Source: Croceivirga sp.
Lineage (GTDB): Bacteria; Bacteroidota; Bacteroidia; Flavobacteriales; Flavobacteriaceae
Assembly: GCA_028284935.1 (NCBI GenBank)
Contig: JANQQQ010000012.1
Coordinates: 310,001 to 374,000, forward strand
Reading direction: 5' to 3'
Length of the DNA stretch: 64,000 bases
In this document: positions 16,885-24,257 of the stretch, in pieces
Position numbering within the stretch: position 1 is the stretch's first letter
Layout: each line of letters opens with the position of its first letter
Translations under genes and position numbers: made by a program
Notes under the pieces: generated by a model
The model's input: the letters and a program-made list of their open reading frames with translations, nothing else
Told to the model about the DNA's origin: nothing
Database searches by the model: none

Positions 16885-17901
16885 ATGTTTGAAAAAACAC
16901 TGGAGTATACCATCGACAACACGTTAAAAAGTAGAATGGGGGAAGAAGCCTATCAAAAAGCCTTGGAACAGCAAAAATCAATTTCTGAAGAGGCCTACGG
17001 TACCATAAAATATTTGGCTGAGTTTGCTGTGCGGCCGATGTTTAGGACTCCCGTCCATAAAACCCCAAAGGACCATGGCATGGAAACCTGGAAGGATATC
17101 CATTTCCCATCAAGTGATGGTACCTCTCTGGAGGGCTGGTACATTCCATCCGTTCAGGGAACCTCCAATAAACTGATTGTTATTAACCACCCCATGCCCA
17201 TGAGTCGTTCCGGATTTACCGGACACTTTGGAGAGCCGTTTTCTGGAGTGGATACCCTAGAAATCGATTTTGTGGCCCATATGGGACATTTATCGAGGGC
17301 CGGGTATAACATACTGGCTTACGACTTAAGGAACCACGGGAATAGTGGGGCGGCCAATGGCGGCATTTGCGGTATTGGTCGCTACGAGTGGCGTGATGTT
17401 GTGGGCGCACAGCAATACGTAAACAATCATCCTGAGTTGCGTCAAATGAAAACTGGATTGTATAACCGTTGTACCGGCGGTAACGCCGCTTATGAAGCCA
17501 TGTACAGGCGTCCTGAATTATTTAAGGACATCAAATGCTTCTTTGGTCCTTTAACCGTTTCCATGACGGCATTAATGACTTCTTTTGCAGGATTGATGGG
17601 TCTTAACCAGTACATGGAGTTGATGGATTTGGAGCAACTAAAATTGGGCGGTTTTACCAATGGGGAAATGCGACCCCAAGCGTATGCCCACGCCGTTAAC
17701 GTGCCCTACTTCATGGCCCAGGTCATCGATGATATTTGGACGGACAATCCCAAAGACGCCCAGGAGATTTTTGACAACATCGAATCGGAAGAAAAGGAAC
17801 TGTTCTGGATTGAAGGGACCAACCGCAGGTTTGATGGGTACAACTACTTTGGTATACATCCTGAAAAAATGCTGGCATTCTTTGACACGTACATGAAATA
17901 G
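16885..17901 (+). CDS. Alpha/beta-hydrolase-fold protein with Cys at nucleophile position
   Basis: The 338-residue protein has an N-terminal helical extension (about 1-70) and a hydrolase core: DGTSLEGWYIPS, LIVINHPMPMS, GYNILAYDLRNHGNSG and a nucleophile elbow GLYNRCTGGNAA. Residue 196 is Cys instead of Ser, and the preceding G-x position is Asn. Cys nucleophiles are known in dienelactone hydrolases. The late EGTNRRFDGYNYFGIHPEKM region may carry the acid and His. The AraC regulator gene just upstream is the likely regulator. The substrate is not known. Confidence 0.8.
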   Translation: MFEKTLEYTIDNTLKSRMGEEAYQKALEQQKSISEEAYGTIKYLAEFAVRPMFRTPVHKTPKDHGMETWKDIHFPSSDGTSLEGWYIPSVQGTSNKLIVINHPMPMSRSGFTGHFGEPFSGVDTLEIDFVAHMGHLSRAGYNILAYDLRNHGNSGAANGGICGIGRYEWRDVVGAQQYVNNHPELRQMKTGLYNRCTGGNAAYEAMYRRPELFKDIKCFFGPLTVSMTALMTSFAGLMGLNQYMELMDLEQLKLGGFTNGEMRPQAYAHAVNVPYFMAQVIDDIWTDNPKDAQEIFDNIESEEKELFWIEGTNRRFDGYNYFGIHPEKMLAFFDTYMK

Positions 17902-17925
17902 CCATCCGGGGAAGCGCATAAAAAT

Positions 17926-17957
17926 AACGGTTTGGATGCATACCTCAACCGTTTTTT
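17926..17957 (+). terminator. Rho-independent terminator of the hydrolase gene
   Basis: AACGGTT (17926-17932) pairs with AACCGTT (17947-17953) around a 14-nt loop. The second arm runs into six T residues. It begins 24 bp after the hydrolase stop codon and lies before the convergent PAP2 gene. Confidence 0.65.
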
Positions 17958-17983
17958 CCAATTTCTGCCGAAGGTCAGCGATT

Positions 17984-18859
17984 TCAGTTCCACTCCGCTT
18001 TCGCTGCGCTTAAATCCGCTTGAAAATCAGGATTCGTCCACATAGCTGTCAGCATGCCATGGGCCAGTACCCGTGCCGCTTCTTCATCACTGGGGTAATG
18101 AATGCCCATCACTTCACGAGACTCCCCTATTTCATAGGCTAAATCGAGAAATTGTTGGCGTTTTTTGGGCACTAACTCACTCCAGGTAAAAGCTTGAATA
18201 TAGGCCCAAAGGGTATGTCCACTAGCGAAGGAAGGGGAGCCCATGATCTGCAAGGGTTTCAGATTAGGTTCCAATACATAGGGTCGGGCACGTAGCAAAT
18301 GGTATTTTACGGTAAACTCCATAATGCGCATATCCTTGGTTACCCCCTGTAATAATTTAAAGGTAGCTGGGTAGTTGGCAGCCGTGCATTGTTTGCCCAG
18401 TACTTCCCTACCCTCGAACATCAGATCCCTTACATTTCCTTCATAACGTTCATGATTTTTCTTGGTGTCAACGTGTGGCCAATACCCAATAGGCGCCAAG
18501 ACCTTTGAGGTGCGATGTACTTGATCAGGAGTGCGTTTTTGCTGCCAGGCCAATAGAAAATCAAGTTCTGCCCTGGTTTGGTCAGAACTGTTGGCGGGAA
18601 AATGGACGCTGTTCTTCAAGTTGTAAACTTGCTCAGAAGTTAAATAAGCTGGGGCCATTAAGGTATAGGTCAAGGCCACCGAGTTGTATTGATCCGGTGT
18701 AAAGGAAAGCGCATCCAAGGAGCTTCGTTCGGGATTGGGTTGGGCGCTCAATTCTTGTAGTTCGAGATAATGATTTTTAACCGGTTCCAAAGGATGCAGG
18801 GCTTGGGTATAACCATAACCGGTCACAAGGATGGCAAAAAAGAAGATTACTTTTTTCAT
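17984..18859 (-). CDS. PAP2-family acid phosphatase, secreted
   Basis: The 291-residue protein has a signal peptide (about residues 1-19) and all three parts of the vanadate-phosphatase/PAP2 signature: KX6RP at K185-P193 (KYHLLRARP), SxSFASGH at 208-215, and SRX5HXXXD at S247-D258 (SREVMGIHYPSD). The layout resembles class A non-specific acid phosphatases, so it probably removes phosphate from organic monoesters in the periplasm. Its upstream region has an inverted repeat resembling the one before the neighbouring ArsR gene. Confidence 0.9.
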   Translation of the reverse strand: MKKVIFFFAILVTGYGYTQALHPLEPVKNHYLELQELSAQPNPERSSLDALSFTPDQYNSVALTYTLMAPAYLTSEQVYNLKNSVHFPANSSDQTRAELDFLLAWQQKRTPDQVHRTSKVLAPIGYWPHVDTKKNHERYEGNVRDLMFEGREVLGKQCTAANYPATFKLLQGVTKDMRIMEFTVKYHLLRARPYVLEPNLKPLQIMGSPSFASGHTLWAYIQAFTWSELVPKKRQQFLDLAYEIGESREVMGIHYPSDEEAARVLAHGMLTAMWTNPDFQADLSAAKAEWN

Positions 18860-18879
18860 GATAAGATTGCTTTATGCTC

Positions 18880-18905
18880 GATATATCGTTTATTAGCGAT
18901 ATACG
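18880..18905. promoter_or_regulatory. Inverted repeats upstream of the phosphatase gene (candidate ArsR site)
   Basis: CGATATATCG is a 10-bp palindrome (18880-18889). ATATCG-TTTATTAG-CGATAT forms an overlapping perfect 6-bp inverted repeat. The ATCGTTTATT core also appears upstream of the ArsR gene at 19291-19300, with CGATAT 10 bp later, which suggests a shared regulator. Confidence 0.45.
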
Positions 18906-18946
18906 AATTTAAAACTATCGTACGACTTAGAAAACACTTTAAGAAA

Positions 18947-19285
18947 TCATTGGGAACCGTTTAACGCTCCAACCGCAGCAGCAAACTTTTGTAACAACAT
19001 GTAATTCAACTCGTAGTGGATGAACTTATCATGTTGCTCCGTAAGAAAGAGTCTTGCTTCCTTCAAAATCTTTACATGTTGGGAAATAGTGGACTGGGAA
19101 TAATGGAACATATCCACCAAGTCCTTGTTGCAGGTAACATTGTCCACCCCACGTCCGTTGTTTTTCTCAGATAAATAGCGTACCAAAGCCACCCGAACGG
19201 GATGTGCCAAGGCATCCGAAATTTGGGCCATCCAGTAATCCGTTTCATTGATGTATTTACTGGAAATCTTCGAACGTATACGCAT
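18947..19285 (-). CDS. ArsR-family winged-helix regulator
   Basis: With the ATG at 19285 the protein has 112 residues; the ATG at 19321 would place the candidate operator inside the gene. The pattern is ArsR: ISDALAHPVRVALVRYLSE, then NVTCNKDLVDMFHYSQSTISQHVKILKEARLF with the recognition helix. It has one Cys (CNKDL), not the ELCVCDL metal site. It is probably an autoregulated repressor, and a related motif upstream of the PAP2 phosphatase gene suggests a second target. Confidence 0.85.
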   Translation of the reverse strand: MRIRSKISSKYINETDYWMAQISDALAHPVRVALVRYLSEKNNGRGVDNVTCNKDLVDMFHYSQSTISQHVKILKEARLFLTEQHDKFIHYELNYMLLQKFAAAVGALNGSQ

Positions 19286-19290
19286 TTTGA

Positions 19291-19316
19291 ATCGTTTATT
19301 GCAAATGTACGATATC
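19291..19316. promoter_or_regulatory. Candidate operator before the ArsR gene
   Basis: ATCGTTTATT (19291-19300) followed by TACGATAT (19308-19315) sits immediately upstream of the preferred ArsR start. The same elements occur upstream of the PAP2 gene. The spacing differs slightly between the two sites. Confidence 0.4.
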
Positions 19317-19380
19317 TTCATTTTACCCCCTAAGTCATAGGTTACCCTGCAAAACCTTTACATTTTTTCCTTCTCCTTGT

Positions 19381-19405
19381 AACCCTTTGACTTTTTTGTT
19401 GTCTT
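19381..19405 (+). promoter_or_regulatory. Candidate ECF-sigma promoter before the DUF2268 gene
   Basis: AACCCTTT, 9 bp, GTTGTCTT. The same two boxes with the same spacing are found upstream of the ECF sigma gene at 20290-20314. The motif ends 72 bp before the DUF2268 start. Sharing of both boxes and spacing suggests control by the neighbouring sigma factor. Confidence 0.5.
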
Positions 19406-19477
19406 CAGTACCAAATCATTTAATGATCCAATTTTCAACGTTATGATATCCTAACGGTATCGTCTATTATAAAAAAT

Positions 19478-20224
19478 ATGATGTCTTTGTCTAAAAATTT
19501 GATAGTTTACATTGTCGTAGTAGTAACCCTAGCGTGCAATTTCAATCAAAATAAAATGGAAACCAGCACTTTGCATCTCGTCTTTCAAGAACAAAAAGAG
19601 CCCTTTAGCCCATCTGAAAAAGAACTGATTTACGAGTATTTAAGGGATTCGGAGAAAGAGGTACGAAGTCTTTTGCCATATTTACCAGATAGCATTCAGG
19701 TAGCATTTGAAATTGTGGATTGGAACCTGGAAAGTGTCGGTGGTGTAACCGGACGTGCAGAATCCAATTCCCCGCCCCTGGTTTTGATTCAAATCTCCAA
19801 TACCTTTCAAGGTGGTATTTCTGCAGCAATACAGACAGGTTTAAAATCTACGGTATATCACGAGTTTCACCATTTGGCCAGAGGTTGGGCCATAAAAGAC
19901 AATACATTCGGTCCTGGTATTGATATCGCCATGGTCAATGAGGGGCTGGCCGAAGTCTTTGCGGAGTATTATACCGGCGAAGTGTATGAAGCCAACCAGA
20001 TGCCAAGCGATGTCAACGCCAGTGATTGGGTGAACGAGATTCTTGCGTTATCAAAGGATGCCAATTATTACGAATGGATGTTCGAACATCCCGATGGCAG
20101 AAATTCCGTTGGCTATCGCACCGGAAACTATTTGATAAAAAAAGTGATGGAAACATCCGGTAAAACCATTTTGGAGTTAAGTGAACTTTCTCCCGAAGAA
20201 ATTATAAGACTTGCAGGGTATTAA
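19478..20224 (+). CDS. DUF2268-type putative zinc protease lipoprotein
   Basis: The 248-residue protein has a lipoprotein signal (VVVVTLAC, lipidation at Cys20). The zinc-protease motif HExxH is seen as HEFHH (H128-H132), with a downstream glutamate in NEGLAEVFAEYY (E155/E159) as in gluzincin-like DUF2268 proteins. It should be a periplasmic or outer-membrane anchored peptidase. A candidate ECF-sigma promoter precedes it, and the ECF sigma gene itself lies 117 bp downstream on the same strand. Confidence 0.83.
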   Translation: MMSLSKNLIVYIVVVVTLACNFNQNKMETSTLHLVFQEQKEPFSPSEKELIYEYLRDSEKEVRSLLPYLPDSIQVAFEIVDWNLESVGGVTGRAESNSPPLVLIQISNTFQGGISAAIQTGLKSTVYHEFHHLARGWAIKDNTFGPGIDIAMVNEGLAEVFAEYYTGEVYEANQMPSDVNASDWVNEILALSKDANYYEWMFEHPDGRNSVGYRTGNYLIKKVMETSGKTILELSELSPEEIIRLAGY

Positions 20225-20289
20225 AGTATAAGCAGGGGCATAACTGTCCTGTTTTATTCTTCTTTGCGCTTTTTTTCTTTCCCAAGTGC

Positions 20290-20314
20290 AACCCTTTACT
20301 TTTGCGGTTGTCTT
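20290..20314 (+). promoter_or_regulatory. Candidate ECF-sigma autoregulatory promoter
   Basis: AACCCTTT-N9-GTTGTCTT, 27 bp before the putative TTG start of the sigma factor. It is the second copy of the motif at 19381-19405. ECF sigma factors commonly transcribe their own operon from a promoter of this bipartite kind. Confidence 0.5.
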
Positions 20315-20341
20315 TTATTACAGCACATCAACCTTTAATCG

Positions 20342-20881
20342 TTGGAAACCGACATTCGATTCACGCATCAAACCCTGGTGGAACAATGCAAGACCGGCAA
20401 CTCCAGTTCGCAATATGAGCTGTACGGCCTGTATGTAGATGCCATGTTCAACGTAGGACTTCGGTTTTTAGGGAACAAGGAAGATGCCGAGGACATCGTG
20501 CAAGACAGTTTTGTCGATGCCTTTAAAAAATTGCACAGTTTTAAGTACGAAAGCAGTTTTGGGGCTTGGCTCAAGCGTATTGTCATCAACAAAAGTATTA
20601 ATCACCTCAGGGCCAAGAAGGTGTCCGTAGTACCAATGGATGACCATGAGTTTCATCTCACTGATGAAGAACCCGAAGCGGCCGAGGTAGTGGACATCAA
20701 AAAGGTACAACTCGGCATGGCACAATTGCCCGATGGGTACCGACAGATCATCAACCTCTATTTGATTGAGGGCTATGACCATGTGGAGATTGGGGAGATA
20801 CTGGACATTTCAACAAGTACTTCCAAATCCCAGTACCACAGGGCCAAAAAGAAATTATTGGAAATCATAAGCGAATTGTAA
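20342..20881 (+). CDS. ECF RNA polymerase sigma factor
   Basis: The 179-residue protein has sigma region 2 (about 12-80; YVDAMFNVGLRFLGNKEDAEDIVQDSFVDAF) and region 4 (about 115-175; LPDGYRQIINLYLIEGYDHVEIGEIL and a helix-turn-helix with SKSQYHRAKKKL). The start appears to be TTG; no in-frame ATG is available before region 2 begins. It overlaps the next gene by one base (TAATGG), typical of sigma/anti-sigma pairs. It should direct transcription of envelope-related genes, including its own operon. Confidence 0.92.
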   Translation: METDIRFTHQTLVEQCKTGNSSSQYELYGLYVDAMFNVGLRFLGNKEDAEDIVQDSFVDAFKKLHSFKYESSFGAWLKRIVINKSINHLRAKKVSVVPMDDHEFHLTDEEPEAAEVVDIKKVQLGMAQLPDGYRQIINLYLIEGYDHVEIGEILDISTSTSKSQYHRAKKKLLEIISEL

Positions 20882-21420
20882 TGGACAATTTTGAAAAACA
20901 TATTCGGGAAAATGCTTCCCAGTTTGACACCCAGAAGGCCGACCGTGCGAAACTATGGGCAAACATCTCGGCGGAGTTGCAGAAAGCCGAACCCAAGGTC
21001 ATCCCGCTTTGGAAACGACCGATGCTGCGCATTGCCGCCAGTGTGGTGCTGTTTTTGGGCATTGCCAGTTTTATTGGTTTGTCCATTTACGGAGGAGGCA
21101 TTATCGAAACCCAATACGTCTCCAAGGAGCTATTGGACATTGACCAACACTATCAAGGCTTGGTTTCCTATCAGGTGGAACTAGTTAAAAACAGTCCACA
21201 CCTAACGGCTATGGATAAGGAAGAGTTCCTGTCCTTTATGGATGAACTGGATGTGGAATATGAAACCCTTCGTACAGAAATACGCACAAATTTGGACAAT
21301 GAGCGGGTGTTGGAGGCCATTGTAGCCAACTACAAAAAGCGTATTGAGCTCATTGAAAAATTATTACAACAAATCAACGATGCTAAAAAATCCGATGAAG
21401 ATTATGGCTACACTTTATAA
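20881..21420 (+). CDS. Putative anti-sigma factor, membrane protein
   Basis: The 179-residue protein has a cytoplasmic N-terminal part (about 1-50, DFEKH/AKLWANISAEL), one membrane helix (about 55-75; IAASVVLFLGIASFIGLSIYG) and a periplasmic coiled-coil-like tail with KNSPHLTAMDKEEFLSFMDELDVEYETL. This topology and the direct overlap with the ECF sigma gene indicate an anti-sigma factor that holds the sigma factor at the membrane until a signal arrives. It lacks an obvious zinc-binding ASD motif, so it is of an unassigned type. Confidence 0.8.
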   Translation: MDNFEKHIRENASQFDTQKADRAKLWANISAELQKAEPKVIPLWKRPMLRIAASVVLFLGIASFIGLSIYGGGIIETQYVSKELLDIDQHYQGLVSYQVELVKNSPHLTAMDKEEFLSFMDELDVEYETLRTEIRTNLDNERVLEAIVANYKKRIELIEKLLQQINDAKKSDEDYGYTL

Positions 21421-22489
21421 AACAATCCTGTGTTTGGCCTTTGTGCTATTCGCAGTACACATCAGTACCGCCCAGGAGCGGGTATCAAAATCCGTGGAAG
21501 AATATTTTCCGCTCACGGATGCGGGAACCCTACAACTCGAAAACAAATATGGAAACATTACCGTAAACGGTTGGGATAAAGACGAGGTTTCCGTAAAAAT
21601 CGACATTGTGGTCAATCGCCGTAAGCGGGATGATGCCCGAGACCTTTTGAGTCGCATTAGTCCGAATATTAAATCCAGTCGGGATTTGGTTTCCATAACC
21701 TCTGAAGTGGCCAAAAAGAACACAGGATGGTTTGCCGATTTCTTTAATCGCACCAATCCTATTGATTTGGACCGTAGTAGAGTGCAGATCAATTATACGG
21801 TTTTTCTGCCCAAAAAAGCAAATCTCAAAGTGACCAACCGTTTTGGTGATGTGATTCTTGAGGACTGGAGCGGAGAACTGAACTCCCTAATTGAACATGG
21901 CGACCTTTGGATAAGTGAAGATTTGAGCAGGGCGGATATCATCTTGAAATTTGGAAAAGTAAAGGCTAGAAACCTGAATTACGCCAGTCTCAACCTTAAA
22001 AATGGGGAATTGGATATGGAAAACGCCAAGAGTCTTCGAATTAATGGTAGTGGCACGGAAATGAAATTGGCCAGCGTAAACGCCCTGGAACTTTATTCCA
22101 ATAAAGATGATATCGACATCCAGGAAATCGGAACAGTTTATGGAAACCTAAAGTTCACTACGCTGCATATGGAACGACTTTCACAAGATGTAGATCTATC
22201 CATGAAAATTGCAGACTTCCGGATACGACAAATTACCAACCCGGACGCTGAAATCAATATCGAACAGGAATCCTCAGATATCAATGTGACCGTTACCGAT
22301 TTCTCCCACCGTTTTGATGCTACCTTGGAGCAGGGTGTGGTGCGTTTGCCCAAATCCTTTGAAAATGTGGATTCTAAGCTATTGGATAAGGGAAGCAGGC
22401 TACGGGAGATACGAGCCACATACGGTAAAGCCAAAACCGGCCGAATATCCATTACCGGAGTTAAGGGAATTGTAACATTAAACGATTAA
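21395..22489 (+). CDS. DUF4097-like putative adhesin/envelope protein
   Basis: Start MKIMATLYKTILCLAFVLFAVHISTAQ gives a clear signal peptide; two in-frame ATGs (21380 and 21395) are possible, and the start lies inside the end of the anti-sigma gene. The mature part is repetitive and beta-helix-like (LQLENKYGNITVNGWDKDEV, LKVTNRFGDVILEDWSG, IEHGDLWISEDLSRADI), the pattern of DUF4097 putative adhesins. These proteins are frequent downstream of ECF sigma operons in Bacteroidota. Its role is unknown; it probably belongs to the sigma factor's regulon. Confidence 0.75.
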   Translation: MKIMATLYKTILCLAFVLFAVHISTAQERVSKSVEEYFPLTDAGTLQLENKYGNITVNGWDKDEVSVKIDIVVNRRKRDDARDLLSRISPNIKSSRDLVSITSEVAKKNTGWFADFFNRTNPIDLDRSRVQINYTVFLPKKANLKVTNRFGDVILEDWSGELNSLIEHGDLWISEDLSRADIILKFGKVKARNLNYASLNLKNGELDMENAKSLRINGSGTEMKLASVNALELYSNKDDIDIQEIGTVYGNLKFTTLHMERLSQDVDLSMKIADFRIRQITNPDAEINIEQESSDINVTVTDFSHRFDATLEQGVVRLPKSFENVDSKLLDKGSRLREIRATYGKAKTGRISITGVKGIVTLND

Positions 22490-22562
22490 AAAAACTAAGA
22501 TGATGCAACCAATAAAAATATCGGTTGTCCTTAAAGGAAATCAATCAAAAGAACCTAAGCAT

Positions 22563-23228
22563 ATGAACCATCAAAAAACAACAGTCTTTTTAATTGCCCT
22601 ACTCTCAGGGCTCTTCTCCTTTGCCCAACAGGATGATGAGGACTACATCACCTTCAATGACCGTAGAAACGTGGTCCACGGTGTTTATGTGGGCATCGGC
22701 ATGGGTTATGGAGAAATTGAGGGCGAGGATACCTACATTGGTACTTTTAAGGTGGCCTATGTGGCCAATCAACAATTTGAAGTCGGTTTTTTAGCCCGGG
22801 GACTCTATTCCAGACAGAACATTTTTAATCCACGTTCAGGGGATAATGACGATCTATTTGCGGGTTACGCCGGATTCCATTTGGAACCCATTTTATTTGG
22901 AAAGTCATTGGTCAGTCTTTCGTTTCCCGTGTTTATCGGTGGTGGTGCCGTGGGTTATGTGGACCGTGATGTCATTGTAAACGAGGAGGATTTTGACTTT
23001 GAAGACGACGATTTGGATGCTGTTTTTGTCTTGGAACCGGGGGTCAGCGCCCTTTTTAATATTTCTCGTTATGTGCAATTGGAAGCGGGCGTACGTTATC
23101 GCTTCTCTAGCAAAATTGAACTCACGGACAGCCCCATTGATCGTATTAACGGGTTCTCCGGAGGTATTGGTATCAAGCTGGGAATTTTCAATATGGGGCG
23201 AAACCGCTATAGAAAACAGCTAAATTAA
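22563..23228 (+). CDS. Outer-membrane beta-barrel protein
   Basis: The ATG at 22563 (MNHQKTTVFLIALLSGLFSFAQQ) gives a good signal peptide; the ORF could start 63 bp earlier at 22500. The mature protein (about 200 residues) alternates short strands with glycine and aromatic residues (YVGIGMGYGEIEG, AYVANQQFEVGFLARGLY, LEAGVRYRF) and ends in an aromatic-rich strand, indicating an 8- to 10-strand barrel of the outer membrane. It lies in the sigma-factor operon, 73 bp after the DUF4097-like gene. Confidence 0.75.
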   Translation: MNHQKTTVFLIALLSGLFSFAQQDDEDYITFNDRRNVVHGVYVGIGMGYGEIEGEDTYIGTFKVAYVANQQFEVGFLARGLYSRQNIFNPRSGDNDDLFAGYAGFHLEPILFGKSLVSLSFPVFIGGGAVGYVDRDVIVNEEDFDFEDDDLDAVFVLEPGVSALFNISRYVQLEAGVRYRFSSKIELTDSPIDRINGFSGGIGIKLGIFNMGRNRYRKQLN

Positions 23229-23267
23229 TAGAGTTCGTCATTAGTTAATCAATCAAAAACAAACATC

Positions 23268-23405
23268 ATGGAAGCATTAATCAAAAAACAAACCATCGAT
23301 ACCGTTCGGGTATTTACTGAAAACAATCAGGTGTATACCACGAAGGGAAAGTACCAACGTCATCATGTTCCGTTGCGATGGATTCCCGTTCATATTCCCA
23401 AATAG
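23268..23405 (+). CDS. Small hypothetical protein (45 residues)
   Basis: An uninterrupted reading frame of 46 codons (starts MEALIKKQTIDTV and ends PVHIPK) lies in the 304-bp gap between the barrel and GIN-domain genes, on the same strand. It is basic and lacks membrane or signal segments. The position in the operon and the A-rich upstream region (AATCAAAAACAAACATC) support it weakly. It matches nothing I recognise and may not be expressed. Confidence 0.4.
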   Translation: MEALIKKQTIDTVRVFTENNQVYTTKGKYQRHHVPLRWIPVHIPK

Positions 23406-23532
23406 GGAATAGCAGTGACTTGCCCAACTTTTGGCTTGGAAAGGCTGCAGGTTCAGAGTACTTCATTGCTACGGGAGGCTTGGTGCATTTGTACTAAAAA
23501 GCGATACAAAACCTTTTAAATAACAATCAATA

Positions 23533-24252
23533 ATGAAATCAAAAAAATTATTGGGCCTTTTGGCCATAGTTCTGGTATTGACCTCATGCGAAAATGATAG
23601 CATACGTGCCTCTGGGGAAGTGATCTCAAGGGACTTTACCTTCTCAGGATATCGTGCCCTGGAAGTTGGGGGTGCTTTTGAGGTCTTTGTTCGATTTTCG
23701 GATACCGAAGAATCCGTTCGGATTGACGCCAATGAAAACCTACAGGACAGACTGGTCGTCCGCGTCAACGGAAATACTCTCGAAATTCGGCCCGAGAATA
23801 ATTTGAATATACGCGGCAATGCTACATTAAGGGCGTTTATTACCACCCGCAACCTTTTGGGTATTAATCTCTCCGGTGCCAGCACACTTACCCTTGAAGA
23901 TGAATGGGTTGTTGGCAATGGAAGTCTTCGACTATCAGGAGCTTCCAATCTTACCGGGGAGGTGACCGCTACACAACTGGAAATTTGTGCTAGTGGGGCA
24001 TCTGATATAGATCTATTTGGCACCGCGGACGAACTTGACGTTGATTTATCAGGAAGTAGTGATTTAAAGGATTTTGATTTGCAAGTACAGCGATTGAATA
24101 TTGATCTGTCTGGATCAAGCGATGCTTATCTTTCGATCAATGAATCCATTGAAATAGATGCTTCCGGCTCCAGTAGTCTCAACTACCGCGGTAATCCTGA
24201 GATTCTGAGACAGAACCTATCCGGAAGTTCCGAACTGAATCGACGGAACTAA
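23533..24252 (+). CDS. GIN-domain (DUF2807) lipoprotein
   Basis: The 239-residue protein has a lipoprotein signal (MKSKKLLGLLAIVLVLTSC) and a head-GIN-domain right-handed beta-helix: repeated short motifs LSGASTLTLE, LRLSGASNLTGE, CASGASDIDLFG and LSGSSDLKDFD, each turn of about 18-20 residues with G-A-S or G-S-S. It should be anchored in the outer membrane. These proteins are common near sigma/anti-sigma operons; the function is unknown. It is the last gene of this cluster; the next gene runs in the opposite direction. Confidence 0.85.
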   Translation: MKSKKLLGLLAIVLVLTSCENDSIRASGEVISRDFTFSGYRALEVGGAFEVFVRFSDTEESVRIDANENLQDRLVVRVNGNTLEIRPENNLNIRGNATLRAFITTRNLLGINLSGASTLTLEDEWVVGNGSLRLSGASNLTGEVTATQLEICASGASDIDLFGTADELDVDLSGSSDLKDFDLQVQRLNIDLSGSSDAYLSINESIEIDASGSSSLNYRGNPEILRQNLSGSSELNRRN

Positions 24253-24257
24253 AAACC

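Noticed and set aside
19285-19321. Longer ArsR start at 19321
   Set aside because: It would place the shared inverted element inside the coding region, and the added residues are not typical of the family.
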